Source of the DNA: Lysobacter sp.
GTDB lineage: Bacteria > Pseudomonadota > Gammaproteobacteria > Xanthomonadales > Xanthomonadaceae
Length of the DNA: 64,000 bases
Direction: 5' to 3'
Assembly: GCA_019634715.1 (NCBI GenBank)
Contig: JAHCAU010000002.1
Location: 124,001-188,000, forward strand
The number at the start of each line of letters is the position of its first letter. The first letter of the stretch is position 1. Under the pieces are notes generated by a model. It was not told the origin of the DNA. It made no database searches and saw nothing but the letters and a program-made list of their open reading frames with translations. This document shows, piece by piece, positions 48,656 to 60,719 of this stretch. The translations under genes were made by a program, and so were the position numbers.

Positions 48656-49435
48656 TTACTTCCCCAGCTTCGCCACCAGCGCCTTCAGCGCGGCCTGGGT
48701 GTCCGGTTCCCACCAGCCGTCGACGAAGGCGTCGACATCGATGCTCTCCGGCGACATCGCTTCGACCACGTCTTCGCGGGCGAGCGCGCGGGTCTGCAGC
48801 ATGGGGTGGTGCGGCAGTTTCAGCAGGCCCTGCAGCCAGGCGATGGCGCGGGCTTCGACCTGTTCGCCCTCCGCGAGTTCGTCGACCAGCCCGAGTTCGA
48901 ACGCGCGCTCGGCGGCAATCATCTCGCCCGAAACCAGCAGGCGTTCGGTGCGATGGCGGCCGACGACGCGGCGCATGAGTTTCTGCACGCCCTCGGGCAC
49001 GACCAGACCGACCTGGGTTTCGTTCAGTCCGATGGCGAAGGGTTTGGCCGGATCGACGCTGCGCGCCATCACCCGGTAATCGCAGCACAGCGCCAGCACG
49101 CAGCCGCCGGCCGGCGAATGGCCGGTGATCGCTGCTGCCACCGGAATGCGCGATTCGGCCAGCAGCCGGGCCACGCCGAAGAAGGCCTGCCAGGCGTCGA
49201 GCAGGGCGCGGCGGTCGTCGCCGAGCGACAGGAGGAAGGGCACGTCGAGGCCGGCGGAGAAGATCTTCGGGTTGCCCGCGAGCACCACGCCGAGCACGCC
49301 ATCGCTGTAGGCGGATTCCAGCGCGGCGATCAGGGCGCGGCACAGCTCCGGGTTCAGCGCGTTGACCGGTGGTCGCGCCATGCGGATGCAACGGATGGCG
49401 CCGACGTCCTGGGTCTCGATCAGGGGGATGCTCAT
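48656..49435 (-). CDS. Enoyl-CoA hydratase/isomerase family protein (second copy)
   Basis: A 259-residue crotonase-fold protein only distantly like the one at 44425. The oxyanion-hole segments are NPKIFSAGLDVPFLLSL and AITGHSPAGGCVLALCCDYRVM; NETQVGLVVPEGVQKLMRRVVG is where a catalytic Glu usually lies. Some active-site acids differ (PAGGCVL where an active hydratase often has GGGxEL), so it may be an isomerase-type member. Divergent from the PCu(A)C gene, 41 nt apart. Confidence 0.88.
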   Translation of the reverse strand: MSIPLIETQDVGAIRCIRMARPPVNALNPELCRALIAALESAYSDGVLGVVLAGNPKIFSAGLDVPFLLSLGDDRRALLDAWQAFFGVARLLAESRIPVAAAITGHSPAGGCVLALCCDYRVMARSVDPAKPFAIGLNETQVGLVVPEGVQKLMRRVVGRHRTERLLVSGEMIAAERAFELGLVDELAEGEQVEARAIAWLQGLLKLPHHPMLQTRALAREDVVEAMSPESIDVDAFVDGWWEPDTQAALKALVAKLGK

Positions 49436-49464
49436 CGTGGTTCGGGCGAGAGTGGGAGAGTGGC

Positions 49465-49470
49465 TATCAT
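49465..49470 (+). promoter_or_regulatory. -10 box TATCAT 6 nt before the PCu(A)C start codon
   Basis: TATCAT ends at 49470, and the ATG begins at 49477, with AGGGCC between and no Shine-Dalgarno at the normal distance. A weak TTCGGG at -35 has 18-nt spacing. Confidence 0.45.
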
Positions 49471-49476
49471 AGGGCC

Positions 49477-49950
49477 ATGAACGCACATGCCCATCGCCTC
49501 GCCTGCCGTCTCGCGGCCATCGTCGTGCTCGCGACCGCCGCCGCCGTCGTTTCCTCCGCAGCGCTGGCCACCGGCAAGTCCTGCATGCCCGTCGTCCGCG
49601 ACGCCTGGGTGCGCCTGCCGCCCGGCAACATGCCGATGATGGCCGGCTTCGGCCGCATCGAGAACCGCTGTGGCATGCCTGCGACGGTGGTGCGCGCCAG
49701 CAGCCCGTCCTTCGCCAGCGTCGAGCTGCACGAAACGAAGTTGATCGACGGGGTGAGCCGCATGCGCCCGGTGCCCGAACTGCGTCTCGAGCCCAACGGC
49801 GCCGCCGTGCTCAAGCCCGGCGGCCTGCACCTGATGCTGATGAAGCCGTCCGCGCCGCTGAATCCGGGCAGCCGCGTCGTGCTGCAGTTCGAACTCGCCG
49901 ACGGCGGCAAGGTGCTGGGCGAATTCGAGGTGCGGAAGGCGGTGCCGTGA
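49477..49950 (+). CDS. Periplasmic copper chaperone PCu(A)C
   Basis: A 157-residue protein with a signal peptide (RLAAIVVLATAAAVVSSAALA, cut near residue 31). The copper(I)-binding motif H-x(10-11)-M-x(20-24)-H-x-M is present: ELHETKLIDGVSRM followed by GGLHLMLM. PCu(A)C proteins hand copper to cytochrome oxidase CuA sites with Sco. Its last codons overlap the GTG of the next gene (GTGA). With HvfABC it is the second copper-linked locus in the window. Confidence 0.92.
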   Translation: MNAHAHRLACRLAAIVVLATAAAVVSSAALATGKSCMPVVRDAWVRLPPGNMPMMAGFGRIENRCGMPATVVRASSPSFASVELHETKLIDGVSRMRPVPELRLEPNGAAVLKPGGLHLMLMKPSAPLNPGSRVVLQFELADGGKVLGEFEVRKAVP

Positions 49951-50354
49951 AGCGCTTGGCCGCGATTCTGCCTGTGCTGTTGGTCACCGGACAATGCCCG
50001 GCGGCCGGATCGGATTGCCAGCGGCATGAGACCCATGCGACTTACAGGGCTTGTCTCGAACGCCTGGCATCGCAAGCGGATATCGATCTCGTGCGTCAGG
50101 AGAATGTCCTGAGATCGAAGATCGGGCAGTGGGATGAGACGCCCGATGCCAGGCGCAACTCCCTGCAGAGATTTGATCTGGATGCGGCGACCTATCGCCG
50201 ATACCGACAGTCGCGCTGCGACTATGCGGCATCGAGGGCTGCGGGCGGCAATGGTGCGCACGACATGCGACTTTCATGCAGGATCGCGCTTGATGCGCAG
50301 AGATCCGAAATGATCAGGGATGATGCTGCTTCGCTCGGTGCGCGGACGCCCTGA
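49947..50354 (+). CDS. LprI-like (DUF1311-type) exported small protein
   Basis: A 135-residue exported protein. A signal peptide of about 20 residues (RLAAILPVLLVTGQCPA) is followed by four Cys (C25, C36, C92, C111 by my count) in a pattern like the lysozyme-inhibitor LprI/DUF1311 domain (CLERLASQADIDLV, RYRQSRCDYAA). The assignment is tentative. The GTG start overlaps the copper chaperone stop codon (GTGA), so they are translated together. A copper-related or envelope role is only suggested by context. Confidence 0.65.
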   Translation: MKRLAAILPVLLVTGQCPAAGSDCQRHETHATYRACLERLASQADIDLVRQENVLRSKIGQWDETPDARRNSLQRFDLDAATYRRYRQSRCDYAASRAAGGNGAHDMRLSCRIALDAQRSEMIRDDAASLGARTP

Positions 50355-50355
50355 C

Positions 50356-50898
50356 GTGTGTACCTTCATCCATGCCGTGCTGCCTGCCCATGCCGACCTC
50401 GCCGCAGTGTCCTCGATCCTGCAGGCCCACGGCCGCGCATGCACGCCCATCGTGAATGCCGGGCTGCGCCTCAATGCCGGAGAACTGCTCTGTTCCACGA
50501 CGGTCGGGCATTGCGATTGCGGTACGCCACTCGCCTCTTCGCAAGGCGCCATCGCCGACGAAAAGGAGGCGCAATGGCGGGACCGCATGCGACGGAAGGG
50601 GTGGAGCCCCGCCAGGATTGCGCGCGCCGACTTGCAGCGGAGGGCGGCCGCGGAACGTCCGGCCACAACGAGGACTTCCGATGTCGTGACATCGCTGTCC
50701 GAATGGCGGACGCTGATCGAGGCCGTGCTGCAATCTCGTGCGACGACGTCGTTCGGTGTGCTCGTCGAATCGAGCGATCGCGGGCACGATCAGGATGTCG
50801 TGCGGACGCCTGATCGCGAGTGCGTCCGTCTAGCATCGCTCGATGACGCGATGCTCGAAAGCATGCGCCAGGACGTCATCCACGAATTCAGGCGTTGA
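50356..50898 (+). CDS. Uncharacterised protein behind the copper chaperone operon
   Basis: A 180-residue protein with no family I recognise. Near the N-terminus there is FIHAVLPAHADLAAVSSIL, a possible amphipathic helix; then five Cys in GRACTPIV, LLCSTTVGHCDCGTPL; then a basic and charged C-terminal region. A short H-C-D-C-G cluster (residues about 55-60) could bind a metal. The GTG at 50356 lies one base after the upstream stop codon, so it ends the PCu(A)C operon. An upstream ATG (50320) is less likely because it overlaps the previous gene by 35 nt. Confidence 0.65.
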   Translation: MCTFIHAVLPAHADLAAVSSILQAHGRACTPIVNAGLRLNAGELLCSTTVGHCDCGTPLASSQGAIADEKEAQWRDRMRRKGWSPARIARADLQRRAAAERPATTRTSDVVTSLSEWRTLIEAVLQSRATTSFGVLVESSDRGHDQDVVRTPDRECVRLASLDDAMLESMRQDVIHEFRR

Positions 50899-50908
50899 GC
50901 CAGTCCGC

Positions 50909-51318
50909 TTAGCGCTCCGCAGACGCTCTCACCGCTTCCGGCAGCGGGATCGGCCGGCCGCTGTGGCGGTCGATCCACACCAGCACGCAGTGGCCGTCGG
51001 CGTGCACGCGGTCGTCGGTGTCGACGATGCGGTGGCCGAGGGTGACGCTGGTGTTGCCGACCCGGTCTGCGAACAGCTCGACGAAGACCTGCGAGGGGTA
51101 GGGGATCGGCAGGCGGTAGTTCATCTGCACGGCAGCGAGCAGCGGGATGTGGTCCTCGGTGATCCACGCCTTGCCGGTGCTCTCGAACCAGCGGATCCGC
51201 GCCTCTTCGAGGTAGGTCATGAAGTTCGAGTTGTTGACGTGGTTGAACGCGTCGAGGTCGCGCCAGCGCAGCTCCATCGGCATGCGGACGAGGATCTTCT
51301 TCGGGGTGTCGGCGTCGT

Positions 51319-51322
<4 letters not shown>
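50909..51322 (-). CDS. Acyl-CoA thioesterase, hot-dog fold (4HBT/YbgC type)
   Basis: A 137-residue single hot-dog domain. The 4-hydroxybenzoyl-CoA-thioesterase-type motif [27 protein letters not shown] has the catalytic Asp, and the barrel ends with [18 protein letters not shown]. It hydrolyses a small acyl-CoA thioester; which one is unknown. Its ATG overlaps the uvrA stop (ATGA). Downstream of it the convergent copper operon ends. Confidence 0.9.
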
Positions 51323-54330
<3,008 letters not shown>

Positions 54331-54524
54331 GGGGGTGGGGTGATCCGGATGACTGCAGGGGAGGGGGGCGATGCCTCGGCCCGGCCCCCGGTGATCCGGA
54401 TGGCCGAGAAAAGGCAACTCGCTAGCCTACCGAGCGGTCATGCCCGTAGCAAATCCACGGATGGAACGCTGAAAGCTCCGTTCAGTGCCGCGCGTTCATC
54501 GCGGCCCGCTTCATGGCGGTTCGT

Positions 54525-55415
54525 TCAGCGCAGCAGTTCGAAGCGCATCGACGCGCCGCCCTGCGGCGGAGTGGCGTTCTCGACCGGCGTGCCGTCGGCG
54601 TTCTGGCCCCAGCCGCGGGTCTCGATCGCCGCCGGGTTCACGCCTTGCAGGATCAGCTGCACTTTCAGTGCCTCGGCGCGCTGCTTCGACAGGAACACGT
54701 CGTTCGCGGCATCGCTGGATGGCGTGACCGGGCCGACGATCAGCAATCGCGTGCCTTCGGGCGCGGCACGGATGGCGTCGGCGGCCTGTGCGACCAGCGC
54801 GAGGCTGTCGTCGCTGACTTCGCCGCTGCCCGGCTTGAAGGCCAGGTCGGTCTGGTTCAGGGTCTTCGCCAGCGCTTCGGGGCTGAGCCTGGTGCCGGCA
54901 GCCGGATCGTCGCCGGGCGGTTCGAACAGGCCCGACAGGCGCATGCCCGGAAAGGCGCGCTCGGCGGCGGCGCGCAGCGCACGGCGCTGGTCGGCGTCCA
55001 GCGGGCCGCTGAGCGTGGCCTGGTTGCCGGCCAGGCGCAGGCCCGCCCCGGGGACGGTCGAGAGGGTGCGCAGGAAATCTTCCAGGCCCTTGGCCCAGAT
55101 CGGCGGTATGGCTGCCGGGTCGACGTCGATCGCGCCCTGCGCGCGGCCGTTGCCGTAGACGGCCAGCAGCGCGCGTTCGATGGCGGTGCGCGAGGCTTCG
55201 CTGTCGACGGTGCCGTCGAAGCGCAGGCTGCCGCTGTTGTCGGCCAGCCCGAGGGTGGCGTCGATCTGCACGCGAGGGGCTGTCGGCGCGCTGGCCGGTG
55301 CCGGCGTGTCGCTGCCGCGCTGGCAGCCGGTGGCGGCGACGAACAGGGCCAGCGCGCAGGCGAATGCGCGCACGGACCCGGGGAGGGCGGGGAGTGCGGG
55401 GGATTGGATCGGCAT
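54525..55415 (-). CDS. BON and OmpA-like domain lipoprotein
   Basis: A 296-residue lipoprotein; the lipobox AATGCQ puts Cys31 at the processed N-terminus. An N-terminal BON-like region follows (SLRFDGTVDSEASRTAIERALL and LSGPLDADQRRALRAAAERAF). The C-terminal OmpA_C-like domain (FKPGSGEVSDDSLALVAQAADAI, SKQRAEALKVQLILQGVNPAAIETRGWGQ) would contact peptidoglycan. Similar modular proteins tether the outer membrane to the wall. The ATG at 55415 has AGGA 6 nt upstream. Lies between uvrA and a secreted subtilase. Confidence 0.85.
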   Translation of the reverse strand: MPIQSPALPALPGSVRAFACALALFVAATGCQRGSDTPAPASAPTAPRVQIDATLGLADNSGSLRFDGTVDSEASRTAIERALLAVYGNGRAQGAIDVDPAAIPPIWAKGLEDFLRTLSTVPGAGLRLAGNQATLSGPLDADQRRALRAAAERAFPGMRLSGLFEPPGDDPAAGTRLSPEALAKTLNQTDLAFKPGSGEVSDDSLALVAQAADAIRAAPEGTRLLIVGPVTPSSDAANDVFLSKQRAEALKVQLILQGVNPAAIETRGWGQNADGTPVENATPPQGGASMRFELLR

Positions 55416-55493
55416 GGTGTCCTCGCGGAGACTCCCCCGGCGGATGCCGGGGGAGCGTTGCGACGGGTGTCGCGGATGGCGCATGGGCAGGGC

Positions 55494-57557
55494 TTATTTC
55501 GTCGAGGCGTAGTCCACCGACACGTCGTCGGAGCACTCGCTCGTGCCCTGGTTGCAGATCTTGTAGGTCATCGTGCCGCTGCCCACGATCCGGAAGGTGT
55601 CCGTGAACGTGTAGTTGTTGCGGCGCGAGTTGTAGATCAGGCCGTTGCGGTAGATGTCCACCTGCTTCTTGCCGTGCTCCCAGGTCAGCGTCACCTGCGT
55701 GCGGTGGTTGGCCAACTGCTGCACCGTCGCCGCCTGCTTGTACGGATAGTTGGCGTCGACGAAGCTCGGATACAGCGACACGCCGGTGGCGGCGCTGAAC
55801 CCGCGGACCGTCACGTACCACACGCCAGCGCGCGGGGCCGGGAAGAAGCAGTTCTCGTTGTTGCCGGCGCTGAACGGACGGCAGTCGAACGAGCTGCTGG
55901 TCGGCGGCGTGCCGTACTTGACGTAGATGTCCGCGTCGCCGGTGCCGCCGTACATCGCGAACAGCAGGTTGCTGGCGCCGTTGGGCACGACCAGCTGGTA
56001 CTTCAGCTCGCCGCTGGCGCCGACGCTGATCCCGGTGACGGTGACGCCGTTGAACAGCTCGGTGGCCGGCGGCGGCGGCGGGGGCGGCGGCGGATCGGAC
56101 GGCAGCGGGTCGGTGCCGTTGGCCACGCGCACCGCGGCGGTGGCGTCGACGATGCCGGTGCCGCAGGGCTTGGCGTACGAGCAGCCGCCGGGGAAGCCGC
56201 CGTTGGCGTAGGCGGTGTTTTCCAGGATCTTCTTCACCTGCGCCGGTGTCTTCGGCGTGGGCGAGGCGGACTGGATCAGCGCCGCGATGCCGGCCACGTG
56301 CGGTGCCGCCATCGAGGTGCCGGCGTACCAGCCGTAACCTTCCGCACCCTGCGTGGTGAGGCCGAGGTTCAGCGTCGACAGCACGTTGTCGGCGGCCGGT
56401 GCGGCACCGCTGCCGCCCGGCGCAGCGACGGACACCACGGGGCCGTAGCTGGAGTAGCTGGCCAGGGTGCCGGTCGGGCCGACCGCCGAGACTGCGACCA
56501 CGTTGTTGCAGCTCGCCGGCTGTTGGCTGGCCGCGTCGCCACCTGAGTTGCCGGCGGCCACGACCACCGTCGTGCCGCGCGCGACCGCGCCGTTGATCGC
56601 GGTCTGGAATGCCACGCTGCAGGCGCCGCTGCCGCCGAGGCTGAGGTTCAGCACTTCGGCCGGGTTGGCATTGGCCGGCACACCGGCGACGGTGCCGCCC
56701 GAGCCCCAGGTGATGCCGTCGACGATGTCGGACAGGAAGCCGCCGCACTTGCCGAGCACGCGGATCGGCAGGATCTTCGCGCCCGGCGCCACGCCCGCGC
56801 CGCCGACGCCGTTGTCGGTGCGCGCTGCGATCGTGCCGGCGACGTGGGTGCCGTGCCAGCTGCTGTCCTCGGGGATGCCGAAGAAATTGCACTCGCCGTC
56901 GTGCCAGTCGCCCGGATCGTTCGGGTCGGCGTCGCGTCCGTCGCCGTCCACGGCGGTGTCGAGGTCGCCGATGAAGTCGTAGCCCGGCACCAGCTGGCCG
57001 GCGAACTCGCTGTGCGGGACGATGCCGGTGTCGAGCACGCCGACCACGATGCCGTTGCCGCGGGTGATGTCCCACGCCGGTTCGAGGTTCGCGCCACCCG
57101 GGCCGTTCCTGTAGTGCCACTGCTGGGCGTACAGCGGGTCGTTGGGTGTGAACAGCGGCTTCATGCGCGCGTCGGGTTCGACCGCGAGGATGTTCGGATC
57201 CTTCAGCAGTTCGGCCATCAACGCTTTGCTCTCGGCCGGGCCGAGCTTGCGGTCGGTGCGGATCACATCGGCACCGGTCGCCAGCGTGCGCAGGCCCTGG
57301 ATGCCCATCCCGAGGCGGCTGGCCTTGTCGGCATAGCGGGCCTGCAGGCTGGACGTCGCGGCGCGGGCGCTGTCGCGCCAGGTGACGATGAAGCGGTCGT
57401 GGCGCTCTTCCTGCGGCGCGGACGCACGGCTCTGGGCCGCCGTCCTGTCGACCACCGGGGCGCGGCTGCCCGACCAGGCGATCGGCGCGGCCACCGCCGC
57501 GACGGCCACGGCCAGCGCGGTCAGCCGGAATGCATGTGAGGGTTTGAGTCGGATCAT
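55494..57557 (-). CDS. Secreted subtilisin-like serine protease (S8) with C-terminal PPC domain
   Basis: A 687-residue exported protease. The signal peptide (residues about 1-33) is followed by a propeptide (RFIVTWRDS to about residue 140), the S8 domain with catalytic Asp in VVGVLDTGI, His in SSWHGTHVAGT and Ser in GTSMAAPHVAGI, and a Pro-rich linker (nine consecutive prolines). A PPC-type beta-sandwich (FNGVTVTGISVGASGELKYQ to VRGFSAATGVSLYPSF) and a further fibronectin-like domain end it. Such proteins are secreted degradative enzymes, common in Lysobacter and its relatives. Confidence 0.93.
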   Translation of the reverse strand: MIRLKPSHAFRLTALAVAVAAVAAPIAWSGSRAPVVDRTAAQSRASAPQEERHDRFIVTWRDSARAATSSLQARYADKASRLGMGIQGLRTLATGADVIRTDRKLGPAESKALMAELLKDPNILAVEPDARMKPLFTPNDPLYAQQWHYRNGPGGANLEPAWDITRGNGIVVGVLDTGIVPHSEFAGQLVPGYDFIGDLDTAVDGDGRDADPNDPGDWHDGECNFFGIPEDSSWHGTHVAGTIAARTDNGVGGAGVAPGAKILPIRVLGKCGGFLSDIVDGITWGSGGTVAGVPANANPAEVLNLSLGGSGACSVAFQTAINGAVARGTTVVVAAGNSGGDAASQQPASCNNVVAVSAVGPTGTLASYSSYGPVVSVAAPGGSGAAPAADNVLSTLNLGLTTQGAEGYGWYAGTSMAAPHVAGIAALIQSASPTPKTPAQVKKILENTAYANGGFPGGCSYAKPCGTGIVDATAAVRVANGTDPLPSDPPPPPPPPPATELFNGVTVTGISVGASGELKYQLVVPNGASNLLFAMYGGTGDADIYVKYGTPPTSSSFDCRPFSAGNNENCFFPAPRAGVWYVTVRGFSAATGVSLYPSFVDANYPYKQAATVQQLANHRTQVTLTWEHGKKQVDIYRNGLIYNSRRNNYTFTDTFRIVGSGTMTYKICNQGTSECSDDVSVDYASTK

Positions 57558-58058
57558 GGTGCATCAGCTCCTTGTGCATGGGGGGACGGCCCGAGTCCTG
57601 GCCGCCCTGGATGGGCGATCCGGCGTGTCCTCACGCTGGGGGATCGCCCTGGGGGATACGCCTCCCGTGCCGCGGTCGCGGCCGGAAGACGCAACGCCGT
57701 GCCGTCGCCGGCGAATGCGCGGCGACGGGCGGAATGGGGGGGCGAAGGTCAGGGATCGGCGGCGGCCGGCGGCAGGATCACGCCGGCAGGGGGATGCGAG
57801 GGCAGACGAGGGGCCTGCGGGCAGATGCCGCGGATGCGGGTGGAACGACTGCGCTGGAACATCGAACACGGACTCCATGTGCTTGCCGTCGGACCGACCG
57901 GCCTACTGTCATCCCCGGGGCACCCCCTTGCCCGCGGGGCGGCCGGACCTCCGGCCGCATGAACATACGCTTGAGAATGCGGTCGAGGCTAAGCTGGTCC
58001 GCGCGCTGTCCGCAAGTGCCCCGACGGCCCGGCCCGGGTGCCGTGGCCGTGGGTGAAC
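57558..58058. other. Gene-poor 500-bp stretch upstream of rplU
   Basis: No ORF with credible start or domain is seen on either strand. It is strongly GC-rich. The only structure noted is a hairpin at 57939-57958 (GCGGCCGG/CCGGCCGC). The rplU promoter lies at its right-hand end. Confidence 0.6.
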
Positions 58059-58087
58059 TTGCGGGCGAAGGACCGCGCCGCTAGAAT
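58059..58087 (+). promoter_or_regulatory. Sigma-70-type promoter of rplU-rpmA
   Basis: TTGCGG (58059-58064) and TAGAAT (58082-58087) with 17-nt spacing. The leader to rplU is about 90 nt. Confidence 0.7.
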
Positions 58088-58182
58088 TCCGCTTCTTTCC
58101 GCCCGCAGGGGCGGTTTCGCGTCACCCGCAACACCCCAAAGCCACACCGCGACACCCAAATAACTACAGAGGAATCCCGTTC

Positions 58183-58500
58183 ATGTACGCAGTTCTGGTC
58201 ACCGGCGGTAAGCAATACCGCGTGATGCAAGGCGAGACGCTTCGCGTCGAGCTGCTCGAAGCCGACGCCGGCAGCGAGATCAAATTCGACAACGTGCTGA
58301 TGTTGGGCGACGGCGAGGGCGTGACCCTCGGGGACGCGCTCAAGGGCGCCACCGTCACCGCCAAGGTGCTCGGTCATGGCCGCGCCGACAAGATCCGCAT
58401 CGTCAAGTTCCGCCGCCGCAAGCACCATCGCAAGCAGATGGGCCATCGGCAGCACTACACCGAAATCCAGATCACCGGCATTGCCGGTGGCAACAAGTAA
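58183..58500 (+). CDS. rplU: 50S ribosomal protein L21
   Basis: A 105-residue ribosomal protein binding 23S r[45 protein letters not shown] is canonical, and the basic [32 protein letters not shown]-terminus is intact. A good Shine-Dalgarno (GAGGA) is present. First gene of rplU-rpmA. Confidence 0.98.
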   Translation: MYAVLVTGGKQYRVMQGETLRVELLEADAGSEIKFDNVLMLGDGEGVTLGDALKGATVTAKVLGHGRADKIRIVKFRRRKHHRKQMGHRQHYTEIQITGIAGGNK

Positions 58501-58512
58501 GGAGAAGCAGCC

Positions 58513-58764
58513 ATGGCACATAAAAAGGGCGTAGGTTCCTCGCGCAACGGCCGCGACTCCAACCCGAAATACCTCGGCGTGAAGCTGTTCGGCGGCCAGG
58601 CCGTCGAAGCCGGCAACATCATCGTCCGCCAGCGCGGCACCCAGTTCCATCCGGGTCCGGGCGTCGGCCTCGGCCGCGACCACACGCTGTTCGCGCTGGT
58701 CGACGGCAAGGTCGAGTTCTCGGTGAAGGGCGCCAAGAAGCGTCGCACCGTCAGCATCGTCTGA
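58513..58764 (+). CDS. rpmA: 50S ribosomal protein L27
   Basis: An 83-residue ribosomal protein reaching the peptidyl-transferase centre. [29 protein letters not shown] is the standard start. It follows rplU by 12 nt. An intrinsic terminator is at 58787-58808. Confidence 0.98.
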   Translation: MAHKKGVGSSRNGRDSNPKYLGVKLFGGQAVEAGNIIVRQRGTQFHPGPGVGLGRDHTLFALVDGKVEFSVKGAKKRRTVSIV

Positions 58765-58786
58765 TCGATGCCGCAATGCGCGAGAG

Positions 58787-58808
58787 GCCCCGCTTCGGCG
58801 GGGCTTTT
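58787..58808 (+). terminator. Intrinsic terminator after rpmA
   Basis: GCCCCGC-TTCG-GCGGGGC with a TTTT tract. UUCG-loop hairpins of this kind are very stable. Confidence 0.9.
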
Positions 58809-58817
58809 CGTTTCTAG

Positions 58818-60059
<1,242 letters not shown>

Positions 60060-60084
60060 GCGGATGTCGAGCGATTCGCAGTCC

Positions 60085-60150
60085 GTAGGGCGGGCTCAAG
60101 CCCGCCATTCGTCCTTTGCCGGGTACGTTGGCGGGCTTGAGCCCGCCCTA
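60085..60150. repeat. Inverted repeat pair GTAGGGCGGGCTCAAGCCCGCC type
   Basis: Unit 1 (60085-60106) and unit 2 (60130-60150) are inverted copies, each a hairpin with a GGCGGGCTTGAGCCCGCC core. They lie between the ends of the convergent obg and rpsT genes. Confidence 0.85.
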
Positions 60151-60188
60151 TGCGAGATGCTGCGTGCGACCCGTGGCCTCATGGCAAC

Positions 60189-60215
60189 AAAAAACCCGGC
60201 CAAGGCCGGGTTTTT
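60189..60215 (-). terminator. Intrinsic terminator of rpsT
   Basis: AAAAACCCGGCC and GGCCGGGTTTTT pair; on the minus strand it lies after rpsT. It is symmetrical and could also stop obg transcription. Confidence 0.9.
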
Positions 60216-60264
60216 GCGTGCCGCCCGACGTGGTGCCGGGCTGGCGGGCGCGTCTGCTGGCGTA

Positions 60265-60534
60265 TCAGCCTGCCTTGAGCGCCTTGATGCGGGCGTTCAG
60301 GCGGCTCTTGTGGCGGGCAGCCTTGTTCTTGTGGATCAGGCCGCGCGCGCTGAAGCGATCGAGGATCGGCTGGGCGACGGCGAAGGCGGCTTCGGCACCG
60401 GCGGCGTCGTTCGAGTCGATGGCCTTGAGGACCTTCTTGACGGCGGTGCGGAGCTGGGAGCGCTGGGCGGTGTTGCGCGCATTGCGCACGACGGTCTGCT
60501 TGGCGCGCTTCTTGGCGGACTTGATGTTGGCCAC
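60265..60534 (-). CDS. rpsT: 30S ribosomal protein S20
   Basis: An 89-residue protein: [21 protein letters not shown] start and [19 protein letters not shown] end are canonical. Divergent from murJ, as in many gammaproteobacteria. A good promoter is at 60667-60695 and leaves a leader of about 125 nt, which could hold S20-dependent autoregulation; not examined. Confidence 0.98.
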   Translation of the reverse strand: MANIKSAKKRAKQTVVRNARNTAQRSQLRTAVKKVLKAIDSNDAAGAEAAFAVAQPILDRFSARGLIHKNKAARHKSRLNARIKALKAG

Positions 60535-60666
60535 GGTGGAATCCTGGGGTTAACGAATCTGGGGTTTGCGATTGAAATCGAGCGGAACACGCAGGCTGAT
60601 GCCGCTGTCGCCCGACCGTTGAGGAAAAAGGGACAAACCGCCGCTATGCGGACAGTCAGACAGAAA

Positions 60667-60695
60667 ATTATGGGCGATTCAGTGGGTTGGGTCAA
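60667..60695 (-). promoter_or_regulatory. Sigma-70-type promoter of rpsT
   Basis: On the minus strand TTGACC (60695-60690) and CATAAT (60672-60667) are separated by 17 nt. Best -35/-10 pair in the window. Confidence 0.75.
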
Positions 60696-60719
60696 CCGGT
60701 GCGGCACCGGGAGGCCGCA

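Noticed and set aside
57558..58058. Small frames in the 500-bp gap before rplU
   Set aside because: They are GC-driven, overlap one another and lack any domain or start signal.
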